This document shows, in pieces, positions 1-9,215 of a stretch of DNA of 64,000 nt; position 1 is the stretch's first letter; every line of letters starts with the position of its first letter. A program made the position numbers and the translations under genes. Under the pieces are notes generated by a model. The model did not search any database and was not told the DNA's origin. It worked only from the letters and a program-made list of their open reading frames with translations. Source of the stretch: CAJCIT01 sp963771305 (GTDB lineage Bacteria; Acidobacteriota; Terriglobia; Bryobacterales; Bryobacteraceae); the NCBI GenBank assembly GCA_963771305.1, contig CAVYTS010000033.1, forward strand, positions 372,001 through 436,000. Direction: 5' to 3'.

Positions 1-240
1 GAGACGATGGGTGCACTCGGCCAGGTAGCTCCCACCTTGAGCGGCTGCGGCCACCCGCATCTGCACCGCTTCCAGCTCTATGAAGACTATGAGCCTTACT
101 TGCTTCCGGCACGGATTTCGGAACGCTCGGCTGAGTTGAAACTGAACCTGGCGTGGCTCGCCGACTCGGCTGGATGGCCGCCGGAAATGGTGGCGGCTGT
201 CTCCCGACCCGCTGCGGATTTATCCGTTTCGAAGCTTTCG

Positions 241-1155
241 ATGCGCGACATTCACGACTGGCGTGGAGCCTCAGTGAAGTCCATTTGGGGTTGTGTGCTG
301 ACCGTCTTCGTCGTGTTGGCCGCCTTCGTGTTCGTTGCCGCCGGCCTTTCGCAAGAGGTTGCGTTCCGCCAGAACGTCCGATTGGTCGAGGCTACACGAC
401 TGTCTTCGATCACCGCGGAATTGCGGTTGCCGGTTTGGCGAAGGATCAATTCCTGATTCTGGACGATGGCACCCCGCAGCCGATTCAAGTGTTCGAGCCC
501 AGCTCCAGCAACCTCTCATGTGCGTTACTGCTGGACACGACAGCAAGCATGACTGCCGCGCTTCCGGCGGTGAAGAATGCCGCGACGGAATTGGTGGGCG
601 CGATGCGGCCCGGTGACGCCATCGCCATCTACTCCTTTAGCGAGAGCCTGGAGGAACTGCAAGAGTTCACCACCGATCGCGCGGCGGGCCCTAGCGCGAT
701 TACGCGCGCGGGGCCGGACGGCTCTGTTCGATGCGATCAGTCAGTTAGCCCTGGATCTGGAAAGCCGGCCGGGCAAGAAAGCGATCATCGTGTTCACCGA
801 TGGAAATGACAACGCCAGCGTGCTGAACCTGCAATCGGCGGCGATGCGTGCGAAGAAGGTCGGTGTCCCGATCTTCGCGATCGCGCAGGGCGATGCGCTG
901 CACGAGAGTGGGTTGCTGAAGCTTCTGACTGAAATGGCGAACTCGACTGGCGGGCAGATGTATCGGGCCAAGAATTCCGAGGATATAGACAAGATTTTCG
1001 CGGCAATCGCGAAAGACCTGCAGGACGCTTACCTGCTGGCGTGCCGGCAGCCGGATGCACCGCCCGGGATGCCCTGGCGCGCGATCCAGGTGGTGGTTCA
1101 AAACGGGGAGAAGTCCATGAAAGTGAGAGCGCGAACGGGTTACCAGCCGCAGTAG
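241..1155 (+). pseudogene. VWFA-related domain protein, broken by two frameshifts
   Basis: Three overlapping reading frames together give one protein of the VWFA-related family common in Acidobacteriota. The first frame holds an N-terminal hydrophobic segment (about 295-345) and the start of the domain (QNVRLVEAT). The frame then shifts near 400 into HRGIAVAGLAKDQFLILDDG and the MIDAS-like DTTASM, and shifts back near 685-710 into GRTALFDAISQLALDL, IVFTDGNDN and the C-terminus GYQPQ. The ATG at 241 is a guess; its frame stays open to the window edge, so the true start may lie further upstream. The family is secreted or membrane-anchored and has no firmly known function. The two shifts cancel, which fits either a decayed gene or two sequencing errors. 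It is convergent with the next VWFA gene, 13 bp away. Confidence 0.8.
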
Positions 1156-1168
1156 GGCGGCCTAAGGG

Positions 1169-3796
1169 TCAGTTTTCGGTTGCCCAATATCCGCGCTTGG
1201 CGATCACAACCGCGTTCTTCTCACGAACCTGCACGGTGATTGTGCGGAACCTTCCGTCGATATCGGTGTTGGTTGGCACGTATGAAATCAGATAGTAATC
1301 CCGGCCGTCGGCAAAGGCCTGCTGCAGGCCCTTCAGAATGTCGTTGCGGCCGTGGAAAGCAGTTCCCCCTGTGGCCGCTGAAATCTCCATTAGGGTAGCG
1401 CTATCCGCGGTAGCGTTGTCGTTCACGGCGCTCTGGACGGCGGGGCCCACATAGGAAGAAACACCTGGGCTTGAGGCGTCTAGAAATGGATCCGTGTAGA
1501 GGCCCCGCGAATCGATGGTGTAAACCGGAATGTTGTTCTTCGCTGCGATCCGGAGCACAGGATCGAGAGCCGCTTGCATTCGCTCCGTCGTGCGCAGGGA
1601 TACACCGCGTATGTCCGGAAAGAAGGCGGCGAGAACCGAGTATGCCTCCCGCCCGGGTACGATTTGAAATCCGTCGGAGATCAAAACCAGAGTGCGGCGT
1701 CCAGTTCCGCGGGACATTGGTTCCAGCACGGAACGCAACTGATCGAGGAACACCCGGGTAAGCATTTCATCCTGTTGTGCGATGCGATCCGCCGTCTGCG
1801 CGACAAGCTTCTTTTTCATCGGACACAACGACCGCCCCTGGGGTGAATCACAAGTACTTCGAGCGTCATTCAAAGCGCTGAGAAACTCGGTAAGTTCCGA
1901 TTTTCCCTTGCTTTGCAAAAAGACCTTCTGAAAGCTTGGATTCTCGACGGCTTTCAGAACGTTGGCCGGGTCGTGGGTCGTGTTTTGGAGGATCTCGACT
2001 GACCTGCCGATGGAGATCAGAGCGTATTGGGAGTCGCCGGGCTTCTCTTCGCGAAGGAGCTTCCGCAAGGCTTCGCGCACGTCCATCAGATTGGCGGCAG
2101 AAGAATGAAGAGCATCGATGCAAATGACGTATGCGCGCGGAGTGCGGTGAGCGGGCGAAATATCGGGCGGCGGAGAGAGCTTCCCGGCAACGCCTGGAGT
2201 AACCGGACTTGCGTTGAGCCCCTCGCTTTGGGCGCTGAATGCTGAGATCCTCTGTTCCGTGCCGTCCTCGAAGACCTTGAAATCGGCCTGTGTCAATCCG
2301 GGGACTTGGTGCCCCTCACGGTCCTTGACAATGACAGGTACGAGTACTTGGCGAACGTCTACACGGATCACTGCAGGGGCCGGAGGGGATACCGTCGGAA
2401 TGTCTGGGGCAGCCGCGAGCGCCTCCATTCTGCCCTTAATGGTTGTGTCATCGGGGGCCAGTGCGACCGCAACGCGATATTCCTCCAAGGCGGCTGGCTT
2501 GTCACCGAGTTTACTGAGAACCTCGGCAAGGTTTGCGTGCGCGGCCGCTGTCTTCGGCGCGAGCTTTGACACCGACCGGAATTCAGTGGCCGCTTCCTCC
2601 AGATTCCCCCTCTTAAACAAAACAATGCCAAGCCCATTGCGGGGCGCAGCAGACAAAGGATACAGCCGAATGGACTCCCGGAACTCAATTTCGGCCGCTG
2701 GAAGGTCGTTGGCTTCGCGCAGTGCAACTCCCAGGTGATACCGAACACGGCCGTTTTGTGGATCCAGTCCTTTGGCCTGCCGCAACAATTGAAGCGCTTC
2801 GGCTTTCTTGCCTGCACGGCTTAACAGAATCCAGCGGCCTAGCAACTCGTTCGCATTCCCGGACCACTCCGGAGGCGTTGCTGGCATACCGGAATTCTGG
2901 GCCTTCAGAACGGGATCAGCTTGGTCGTCGAAGCCATACAAATGGAAGTCGGAAAAGCGATGGACGTTGAGCACCCCCAGCCCTTCATGCTGCATCTCGA
3001 GGGTGGCGTTCGCGGGCAGCGAATAAACGCTTTCGAGAGATTTGAATCCGACCGGAACGAAACGAATGTCCAGCGTCATCGCTCGCAAAGCGCCTTGCAG
3101 CGGCCCCAGTAGCGAGAGCCGAATACGCAAGATTCGGGCAGTTTTAGCGTCCAGCCAAGCGAGCCCTTGGAGCGCAACCTCCTGCCCGTCTGGCCCAGTC
3201 ATTAGTGGACTTCCAGCGTGAGCGCGACCCGGCAGCTCCGCAAATGCGACCACTAGGGCATCTACTCCGTTGATCGTGTCGCGGCCCAAATAGCGGAACC
3301 GCTGCTGAGCTTGGTACTGAGGTAGGAAGCGATTAAGGCTCTCGAATAGATGCCCCGCCTGGACCAACCCACCTCGTGAGTCGGGCTTAATGACGCGAGT
3401 TTGGTCGTTCGCGGTAGTTCTGAACTCTTCAACCCGGCCGACTGATCCCTTAGAGAAAGGTCGCAACACATACCTAAACGCATCCTGTTGAGCATCAGCC
3501 ACCATGGCGTCGTCGTCGAAGCGAATCTCCAGAATGTCCTCGGCAAACGAAATGTCAACCAAGTCAGCAAATGCCTTGGCGGTGGTTTGGCCGATAGCTT
3601 CTAAGACGGGCTCTAGAGAAACTGGTTCGCCGATCTGGAGGTTGCGAAGGTCGGGAACCGACCGGGCCAGTTCTGCGGGAGTGCTTCCGAGAAAAGAAAC
3701 GGACTGCGGTGAGGCAGTGGCCGGTGTTTGTGCAAGACCCGCAGGGCCAAGCATCGTCAGGAACGCCAAACCGGCAACGGCCGAAACTGAATGCAT
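1169..3796 (-). CDS. Secreted TPR and VWFA-related domain protein
   Basis: I take the ATG at 3796 (875 aa) because it begins a clear signal peptide (AVAGLAFLTMLGPAGLAQ). The reading frame stays open to an ATG at 3979, but those 61 extra residues are Arg-rich and lie before the signal sequence. The N-terminal ~320 residues are beta-rich and unassigned. About three TPR-like repeats follow (RVRYHLGVALREANDLPAA, PRNGLGIVLFKRGNLEEAA, AHANLAEVLSKLGDKPAAL). A VWFA-related domain then runs to the end, starting at RVDVRQVLVPVIVKDREG with TQADFKVFEDG, and containing LVLISDGFQI and a C-terminal YYLISYVPTN. This domain order is typical of Acidobacteriota envelope proteins. A role in protein-protein interaction outside the cytoplasm is inferred; no substrate can be named. 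Confidence 0.85.
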   Translation of the reverse strand: MHSVSAVAGLAFLTMLGPAGLAQTPATASPQSVSFLGSTPAELARSVPDLRNLQIGEPVSLEPVLEAIGQTTAKAFADLVDISFAEDILEIRFDDDAMVADAQQDAFRYVLRPFSKGSVGRVEEFRTTANDQTRVIKPDSRGGLVQAGHLFESLNRFLPQYQAQQRFRYLGRDTINGVDALVVAFAELPGRAHAGSPLMTGPDGQEVALQGLAWLDAKTARILRIRLSLLGPLQGALRAMTLDIRFVPVGFKSLESVYSLPANATLEMQHEGLGVLNVHRFSDFHLYGFDDQADPVLKAQNSGMPATPPEWSGNANELLGRWILLSRAGKKAEALQLLRQAKGLDPQNGRVRYHLGVALREANDLPAAEIEFRESIRLYPLSAAPRNGLGIVLFKRGNLEEAATEFRSVSKLAPKTAAAHANLAEVLSKLGDKPAALEEYRVAVALAPDDTTIKGRMEALAAAPDIPTVSPPAPAVIRVDVRQVLVPVIVKDREGHQVPGLTQADFKVFEDGTEQRISAFSAQSEGLNASPVTPGVAGKLSPPPDISPAHRTPRAYVICIDALHSSAANLMDVREALRKLLREEKPGDSQYALISIGRSVEILQNTTHDPANVLKAVENPSFQKVFLQSKGKSELTEFLSALNDARSTCDSPQGRSLCPMKKKLVAQTADRIAQQDEMLTRVFLDQLRSVLEPMSRGTGRRTLVLISDGFQIVPGREAYSVLAAFFPDIRGVSLRTTERMQAALDPVLRIAAKNNIPVYTIDSRGLYTDPFLDASSPGVSSYVGPAVQSAVNDNATADSATLMEISAATGGTAFHGRNDILKGLQQAFADGRDYYLISYVPTNTDIDGRFRTITVQVREKNAVVIAKRGYWATEN

Positions 3797-4089
3797 GCCG
3801 AACCTGAGCGCTGTCGGTGATGGAACCGCCGGCAACAGTGCCTTACTGTATCGAAAACCCAACCCGCCCAACGAGGCCGGGGCACCCACCCTGGCGTCCC
3901 GGCGCAATCTGACCGTCCGAACAGCATTTTCGGACTCGCGAACAACTTTGTGGTGGCTGTGGAGAGCGCGTTTCAACAAGAGTTACATTACAACAATGTG
4001 CAATTCGCGGGAACTTTTCGCGCTGATGTTGCCTGAACCAGGAGTGGGGACCCCTTTTCTGAAGTCCCCGATCCAGCGGAGCCCGATGA

Positions 4090-4674
4090 TTATTGCAGGT
4101 AAACGGAGCTCTTGACCGTAGCGGTGTTCGTGCCGCACTTGACATGGCCGACAAGCGTAGCGGCGCCGTGGTCCGCCACTTTGCGTTTTCTGGTGAAGGC
4201 GCTGCTGGCAACGGAGTTCGCGGCCGCGCCGGTGACGGTGGCGCTGGCTGAATCCAGCTTGGTCGTCCCTTGCATCAACGCAAAGCTAACGGTGCAGTTC
4301 CCGGCCCAACTTATGTCTGTCCACTCGATCGTATATTGCACGGAGGCGTAGCTTGTCGGGATATACGCATATGGAATCGAGAGGCCCATGCTGAATGTCA
4401 ATGGGGTGGGGGACGGCGCGCAGCTAAAACACGGCACGCCGGTCTGAACGGGCGAGGGTACGATCATGCTCGCGATGATTGCCGGCGCAGTGGCAGGGGC
4501 CAGATCCGCCAGGGGACCTAAGACTGTAGTGGTCACGGCCGCATTCGGGGTAACCGGTGTGGCTGCGATCGCTGCGAGGGCGGCCTGCTCGACGGAAGCA
4601 TCGTCGGTTTGAGCGATTGCGGAACCGGACACGACGAAAGCGAGTCCGACGAATAGTGTAAGCAGAGTCTTCAT
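4090..4674 (-). CDS. Small secreted protein of unknown function
   Basis: 194 aa. The start is supported by a strong Shine-Dalgarno (AGGAGGT) 5 bp upstream of the ATG at 4674. Residues 1-21 form a signal peptide (LFVGLAFVVSGSAIA), so the product should be exported. The mature part begins with an Ala/Thr/Pro-rich stretch, carries a CFSC pair near residue 81, and continues as a beta-rich domain with further Cys residues (NCTVSF, VKCGTN) that could form a disulfide. I do not recognise the family. The 339 bp between this gene and the next start on the plus strand show no gene. Confidence 0.7.
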   Translation of the reverse strand: MKTLLTLFVGLAFVVSGSAIAQTDDASVEQAALAAIAATPVTPNAAVTTTVLGPLADLAPATAPAIIASMIVPSPVQTGVPCFSCAPSPTPLTFSMGLSIPYAYIPTSYASVQYTIEWTDISWAGNCTVSFALMQGTTKLDSASATVTGAAANSVASSAFTRKRKVADHGAATLVGHVKCGTNTATVKSSVYLQ

Positions 4675-5013
4675 TTTGTAACCTCCTGGAACCGAGGGTC
4701 TGTACTTGAGTGTCCCTCAGCTTACAGATGATACGACAGATCGGCCTGGTTTGGTGGCAAACTACTTTTTCTCCCGCCTTATGTGCCGTAAAGACAAGTG
4801 CGCGAAGGCTCTTCCCGAGAGCGTTCCATACTTCGGGTTCAAGAGAGCTTGAGTGCATCGAGACGCTCACCTTGTACTACTCGGCGAGACTTCCCGGGTC
4901 TGCTTCTTTCGCGACGAGATTCGAATCCGCCGCGCTTTGTTCACCGTATGCGATCCTTGCCGTATGATGGGTTTTCGCAGCAGGGTGGTTCGGCGACTCT
5001 TATAGGGGGAACG

Positions 5014-6003
5014 GTGCGCCTTTGTACACTTGAGGTCCGAACGAATCTGGGATGGCCTCAACGTCTGGGGCTGATACTGTCCGACAACGTCCTGGACTTG
5101 AATTTCGCCACCGCTTGGCGCTTATGGGCGGACGGCAAGTCCTATTCACAGCATCTCGCCAATGCGCTGGTTCCGCCCACCATGCTGGGCTTTATCCAGG
5201 CCGGGAAACGTGCCATGGAAGAGGCTGCCGCGACATTCGATCGCTGGGCCACGGACCGACCCGATCTGGGCCCGAATGATGAAACCCTGCTCTACCCGCG
5301 AGACGAGGTGCGCCTGATTACTCCGCTGCCCAATCCACCGTCACTGCGCGATTTCTACTCCTTTGAGCAACATGTCAGTGTCGGCTTCGCCAAACGGGGC
5401 GAATCGATTCCCGCAGAGTGGTATGAGATGCCCACTTACTACAAGTGCGCCACACACGGATTGCTGGGCAGCGAAACCGATGTGCGATGGCCGTCGTTTA
5501 CGGAGCGGTTCGATTACGAACTGGAGTTGGCCGCAGTGCTCGGCACGGGCGGCAGCAACGTGCCGGCGTCGAAGGCATTGGACCTCATCTTTGGTTATAC
5601 GGTGATGAACGATTTTAGTGCGAGAGACGTTCAGCGCCGCGAGATGCAGGTACGCCTCGGTCCAGCCAAAGGAAAAGACTGGGCGACGGCGCTGGGGCCG
5701 TGGATCGTGACTGCCGATGAGATAGCGGATCCACGCAACCTGGATATGACTGCCCGCATTAACGGTGAACTATGGTCGTCCGGAAACTCGCGGGACATGC
5801 GTTGGAGCTTTGAACAGATGATCGAGTTCCTGACTCTCGACGACGAGGTGTTCCCCGGAGAGATTATTGGGTCAGGCACCGTCGGAACCGGCTGCGGACT
5901 TGAACTCGATCGGTGGGTCCAGCCCGGCGATCTCATGGAACTCGAGATTGAGCACATCGGGGTTCTGCGAAACCGCGTCATCAAACCGGGCGCGCTCGAG
6001 TAA
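5014..6003 (+). CDS. Fumarylacetoacetate hydrolase family protein
   Basis: 329 aa from a GTG at 5014, chosen because AGGGGGA lies 4 bp upstream; the open frame extends to 4798 but that part is not family-like. The C-terminal domain carries family hallmarks: FYSFEQHV, FDYELELAAVLG with metal-binding acidic residues, GYTVMNDFSARDVQ, and GTVGTGCGLEL followed by LMELEIEHIG. FAH enzymes cleave C-C bonds in fumarylacetoacetate or related acylpyruvates with a divalent metal. Homogentisate dioxygenase lies 3 kb away on the other strand, so the last step of tyrosine breakdown (fumarate plus acetoacetate) is the likely role. Other FAH-type reactions cannot be excluded from sequence. Confidence 0.9.
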   Translation: MRLCTLEVRTNLGWPQRLGLILSDNVLDLNFATAWRLWADGKSYSQHLANALVPPTMLGFIQAGKRAMEEAAATFDRWATDRPDLGPNDETLLYPRDEVRLITPLPNPPSLRDFYSFEQHVSVGFAKRGESIPAEWYEMPTYYKCATHGLLGSETDVRWPSFTERFDYELELAAVLGTGGSNVPASKALDLIFGYTVMNDFSARDVQRREMQVRLGPAKGKDWATALGPWIVTADEIADPRNLDMTARINGELWSSGNSRDMRWSFEQMIEFLTLDDEVFPGEIIGSGTVGTGCGLELDRWVQPGDLMELEIEHIGVLRNRVIKPGALE

Positions 6004-6051
6004 CGGCTACAGCCGGCTACCGACTGGCGCCGTCGACCGTGAGCCTTGGCG

Positions 6052-6525
6052 TCACTTGTTGAACAGAGCATCCAGGGCAGCCTGCGCGATGGCTTCGTCG
6101 ATTTCGGACTTCGCACCGCTACACGAGATTCCGCCAATCGTCTGACCATCGGCTTTGATGGGTAGGCCACCCTGATTAGGGAATGCCTCGGGAAAAGCTA
6201 GAAACGCGACGTTACCATTCTTAATGGCATCCTCTGCGTTCTTCGAGGGGCTGCCATAAAATGCAGCGTGGCGGGCTTTCTTCTCCGCGAACGCGATGGT
6301 GTTGATTGACGCCCCATCACCCTTTTCGAGGAACAGCAAATTCCCGCTTTCGTCGACGATGCAGATCGTAATCTGAACGTTCCGCTTCACGGCTTCGGCT
6401 TCAGCCGCGGCAACCATAACTTTGATGGCGGCGAGATTCAGAGTTTTCTTCGTGCTGAGTTCGGCAGCCGGAGCAAGCGCCAGCAGGGAGAGGAATAGAG
6501 TTAGTGTCTTGAACATGCGCAACAT
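6052..6525 (-). CDS. GlcG/HbpS-type heme-binding family protein, secreted
   Basis: 157 aa from the ATG at 6525 (another at 6516); the frame extends to 6564, but that would put 13 residues before the signal peptide (FKTLTLFLSLLALAPAA). The mature protein has the family core: LNLAAIKVMVAAAEAEAVKR, ICIVDESGNLLFLEKGDGA, AEKKARHAAFYGSPS, and the C-terminal GGLPIKADGQTIGGISCSGA. HbpS-like members bind heme or cobalamin, and GlcG is a glycolate-operon protein of unclear function. It sits downstream of the ligase gene on the same strand but 82 bp from it, so co-transcription is possible and not shown. Confidence 0.85.
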   Translation of the reverse strand: MLRMFKTLTLFLSLLALAPAAELSTKKTLNLAAIKVMVAAAEAEAVKRNVQITICIVDESGNLLFLEKGDGASINTIAFAEKKARHAAFYGSPSKNAEDAIKNGNVAFLAFPEAFPNQGGLPIKADGQTIGGISCSGAKSEIDEAIAQAALDALFNK

Positions 6526-6553
6526 GCTATCAGTTGCCGCGATCTGACGGTGA

Positions 6554-6590
6554 GTTGCAGGCACGTTGCAGGCACGTTGCAGGCACGTTG
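6554..6590. repeat. Three tandem copies of an 11-bp unit
   Basis: The unit GTTGCAGGCAC occurs three times without change (6554-6586) and is followed by a partial fourth copy (GTTG). It lies in the short gap between the acyl-CoA ligase gene and the GlcG-like gene, upstream of the latter. It could be a slippage product or a small regulatory array; nothing else in the sequence decides. Confidence 0.9.
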
Positions 6591-6607
6591 AACGCTTCTC
6601 TTCCCGC

Positions 6608-8482
6608 TCAGACCCCTCGCTCCAGGATGTACTCGAGCGATTCAGGATTCGCTAACGTGGATGTCTCATCGAGCTGCTCGCCCAGATACTTCTGGCGAAT
6701 CAATCGGCGAACAATCTTCCCGCTCTGCGTTTTGGGAAGCTCCGCGACAACATGGATTTCCTTCGGACGGAAAGTGGGTCCCATTTGGCGTACGAGGTGT
6801 TCTAACAGGTCCGGCGTCTGCAAAGGGATACGGGCACGATGTCGGGCCACCACGAAGGCGACAATGCCCTCGCCCTTGACCTTGTCCGGCACTCCGATGA
6901 CGGCGGCCTCCGCCACGCCTGGATGCTCGCAGAGGATGTCTTCCACTTCAGCGGGCCCCGTTTTCCGGCCCGCCACGTTCATCGACTCGTCTGCGCGCCC
7001 GTGCAGGAACCAGAAGCCATCTTCATCCACGCTGGCCCAATCGCCGTGCGACCACCAGCCTGGAAACCGCGCCCAGTACGAGTCGATGTAGCGCAAGGGC
7101 TCGCCCCAAATGCCCGCGGTGAAGGAGGGGGCCGGTTTTGTACAAACCAGATATCCTGTCTTGCGGCGCACAGGCTTGCCGCGTTCGTCGACCACCTCAA
7201 CCGCCATGCCGGGCGAAGGACCACCAAGCGTGCAGGGCTTCAACGGTTGGATGGGCAGCGGCAGCAGGAAACAGCCGATGATCTCCGTGCCTCCGGAGAT
7301 GTTGATAATTGGGCAGCGCCGCTTCCCGATGTTCTCGAAAAACCAGAGCCACGACGTCTCGTCCCAGGGCTCGCCAGTTGATCCCAACAGGCGCAGTGAG
7401 TCGAGGGCGAAGTCACCCGGCGAAGAACCGTTCCGAGACATACGAATGGCGGTGGGCGAAGTGCCGAATACCGTGATCTCTTCCTGCTCCAAAACGTGCC
7501 ATAGCCGGTTCGGTTCCGGATAATCCGGAGCGCCATCGTATAGGAAGATGGTGCCTCCGAAGTGGTGGTTGCCTAAAATGGTCCAGGGTCCCATCATCCA
7601 GCCAATGTCGGTCAGCCAGAAGAAGCGATCGCCAGGCTGGTGATCGAACGCCAGGTACACTTCCTTCGCGGTTTGCATCAGCGCCCCGGCGTGGGTGTGA
7701 ACGCAACCTTTGGGCTTGCCTGTGGTGCCTGATGTGTAGAGCAGCAGGGCCGGCGCGTCAGCCGGCAGTGAGACCGTTTCAAACAGGCCGGACAATTGCG
7801 CGGTCAAGGAGTCAATCTGGTCGAGATGAATGACGTGCTCCACCGCATTCTCACGCAGCAGCGCTTCATCCACTTTGGCGCGCAACGGGATTTTCTTGCC
7901 ACGCCGCGTCAGAGACTCGGCGGTGAAGACGATTCGAGCACCGGAGTCGGCAAGCCGTGAGGCGATCGCGCTGGGACCAAAACCTGCAAAGATCGGAACG
8001 ACGATGGCGCCTATTTTCAGGCAGGCGTATAGAACCGTGAGTAACTCCGGTTCCATCGGCGCGCAAAGTGCCACGCGATCCCCTCGATCAACGCCAAGTG
8101 AGCGGAGATAGTGCGCCAGACGGTTCGAATCGTATACCAAGTCGAGAAACGTTATTTCGCGGCGATCACCTGCCTCGTTCTGCCACAAGCAAGCGATTTG
8201 CCGCGAGTGCAGCCACCGGTCCAAGCAGTTATGGGCAATGTTTAGCTCCCCGCCGATGTACCACTTCGCCCATTCGTTCCCTCGGCTGGTATCCAGCACC
8301 TGGGCATAGGGGGTGAACCACTCCACCTTCATTTCCTTTTCAATTTCCGCCCAGAAGGTTTCCAGCTGATCAACGGAAAAGCGAAGGAATTCCTCGCGAT
8401 CAGAGATGCCCAACCGCTGCATGAATCGATAGACGTTGGTACGTTCGATATCGGCCCGCTTGGGCCGCCAGACGATGCTCAT
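6608..8482 (-). CDS. AMP-forming acyl-CoA synthetase (acetyl/acetoacetyl-CoA synthetase-like)
   Basis: 624 aa. It has an acetyl-CoA-synthetase-type N-terminal domain (about 1-95, with DQLETFWAEIEKEM), the ATP/AMP motif YTSGTTGKPKG (249-259), GGTEIIG, the C-terminal hinge region HGDWASVDEDGFWFLHGR, and the adenylation lysine motif PKTQSGKIVRR near the end. The enzyme should adenylate a carboxylate and transfer it to CoA. It starts 12 bp after the flavin-reductase-like gene and two genes below homogentisate dioxygenase, so activation of acetoacetate, an end product of tyrosine breakdown, is a reasonable guess. Acetate or another short acid is equally possible by sequence. The frame is intact, unlike its two upstream neighbours. 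Confidence 0.88.
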   Translation of the reverse strand: MSIVWRPKRADIERTNVYRFMQRLGISDREEFLRFSVDQLETFWAEIEKEMKVEWFTPYAQVLDTSRGNEWAKWYIGGELNIAHNCLDRWLHSRQIACLWQNEAGDRREITFLDLVYDSNRLAHYLRSLGVDRGDRVALCAPMEPELLTVLYACLKIGAIVVPIFAGFGPSAIASRLADSGARIVFTAESLTRRGKKIPLRAKVDEALLRENAVEHVIHLDQIDSLTAQLSGLFETVSLPADAPALLLYTSGTTGKPKGCVHTHAGALMQTAKEVYLAFDHQPGDRFFWLTDIGWMMGPWTILGNHHFGGTIFLYDGAPDYPEPNRLWHVLEQEEITVFGTSPTAIRMSRNGSSPGDFALDSLRLLGSTGEPWDETSWLWFFENIGKRRCPIINISGGTEIIGCFLLPLPIQPLKPCTLGGPSPGMAVEVVDERGKPVRRKTGYLVCTKPAPSFTAGIWGEPLRYIDSYWARFPGWWSHGDWASVDEDGFWFLHGRADESMNVAGRKTGPAEVEDILCEHPGVAEAAVIGVPDKVKGEGIVAFVVARHRARIPLQTPDLLEHLVRQMGPTFRPKEIHVVAELPKTQSGKIVRRLIRQKYLGEQLDETSTLANPESLEYILERGV

Positions 8483-8494
8483 TGGGACACGATA

Positions 8495-9215
8495 TTAACA
8501 GCAGACCGATTCTAAATTGACAGGGGTCTGTTGCTTCTCAAGGGAGTTGGGCCGGGCCATATTGAAACGGTCGTGCGTTCGCACGTACGTGGGACCGCCC
8601 ATCCGGCCAATCGCCCGCAACCGGTCGGGATCGATCTTGAAAATGTCGTCAGGGCTAACCAGAACGGCCTCGTCAACATGGAACAGAACCACCTCACCGA
8701 TGACAAGACTACCACCGCCGGGCTTGTCACTGACGGTAACGATTTGCCGAACGATGCACTCCATCTGAAAATGCGACTCGGCCACCCGCGGCGGACGAAC
8801 CCGCAATGATGGGATCGGCCGTAAGGCCCGACACCTCAAACTCATTCACCTCGGGCGGGAAGTCGGCCGAGCAGGCGTTCATCTGAGCGGCGAACTCCTC
8901 CGAAACAATGTTGATGACAAACTCGCCCGTCTCCCGGGCATTGCTTAGCGTGTCCTTGGAAGGAAACTCGGGACCACGGCCGGTGGGAGAGAAGCAGACG
9001 CAGGGCGGGTTCGAGCTGCAGGCCGTAAAGTAACTGAACGGCGCCAGATTGGGCGAGCCGGCCGTGTTTACGGTGGAAACGAAAGCGATGGGACGCGGCA
9101 CGATGGCGCCGATCATCAGCTTGTAGATGTCACTGTACTTCTGGCCTGCCGGGTCGATCAGGATCTCGCCGGCCCGGACGTGCTCGGAATCGGCTGGCGC
9201 TGCCGGGACGCTCAC
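8495..9215 (-). pseudogene. Flavin reductase-like (FMN-binding split barrel) protein, frameshifted
   Basis: The GTG start at 9215 has AGGAGGT 6 bp upstream and overlaps the dioxygenase stop by 4 bp (GTGA), so the two should be translationally coupled. The first part reads DPAGQKYSDIYKLMIGAIVP, RPIAFVSTVN, NLAPFSYFTACSSNPP and SNARETGEFVINIV, typical of the flavin reductase / DUF447-like split-barrel fold. Near 8785-8800 the frame shifts by one base; the next frame continues with RPPRVAESHFQMECIVRQ, GEVVLFHVDE and a C-terminus containing RMGGPTYVRTHDRFNM. Without the shift it would be about 240 aa. Position suggests a role with aromatic ring degradation, but the electron partner is unknown. 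The shift is next to a GGG run and may be a sequencing error. Confidence 0.8.

Noticed and set aside
7..240. Open frame in front of the first VWFA gene
   Set aside because: It is continuous with the first frame but has no domain or signal sequence; kept out because the ATG at 241 gives a reasonable signal anchor.
4860..4945. tRNA-like stretch with TTCGAATC on the minus strand
   Set aside because: The T-arm does not pair well and no anticodon arm or acceptor stem could be folded.
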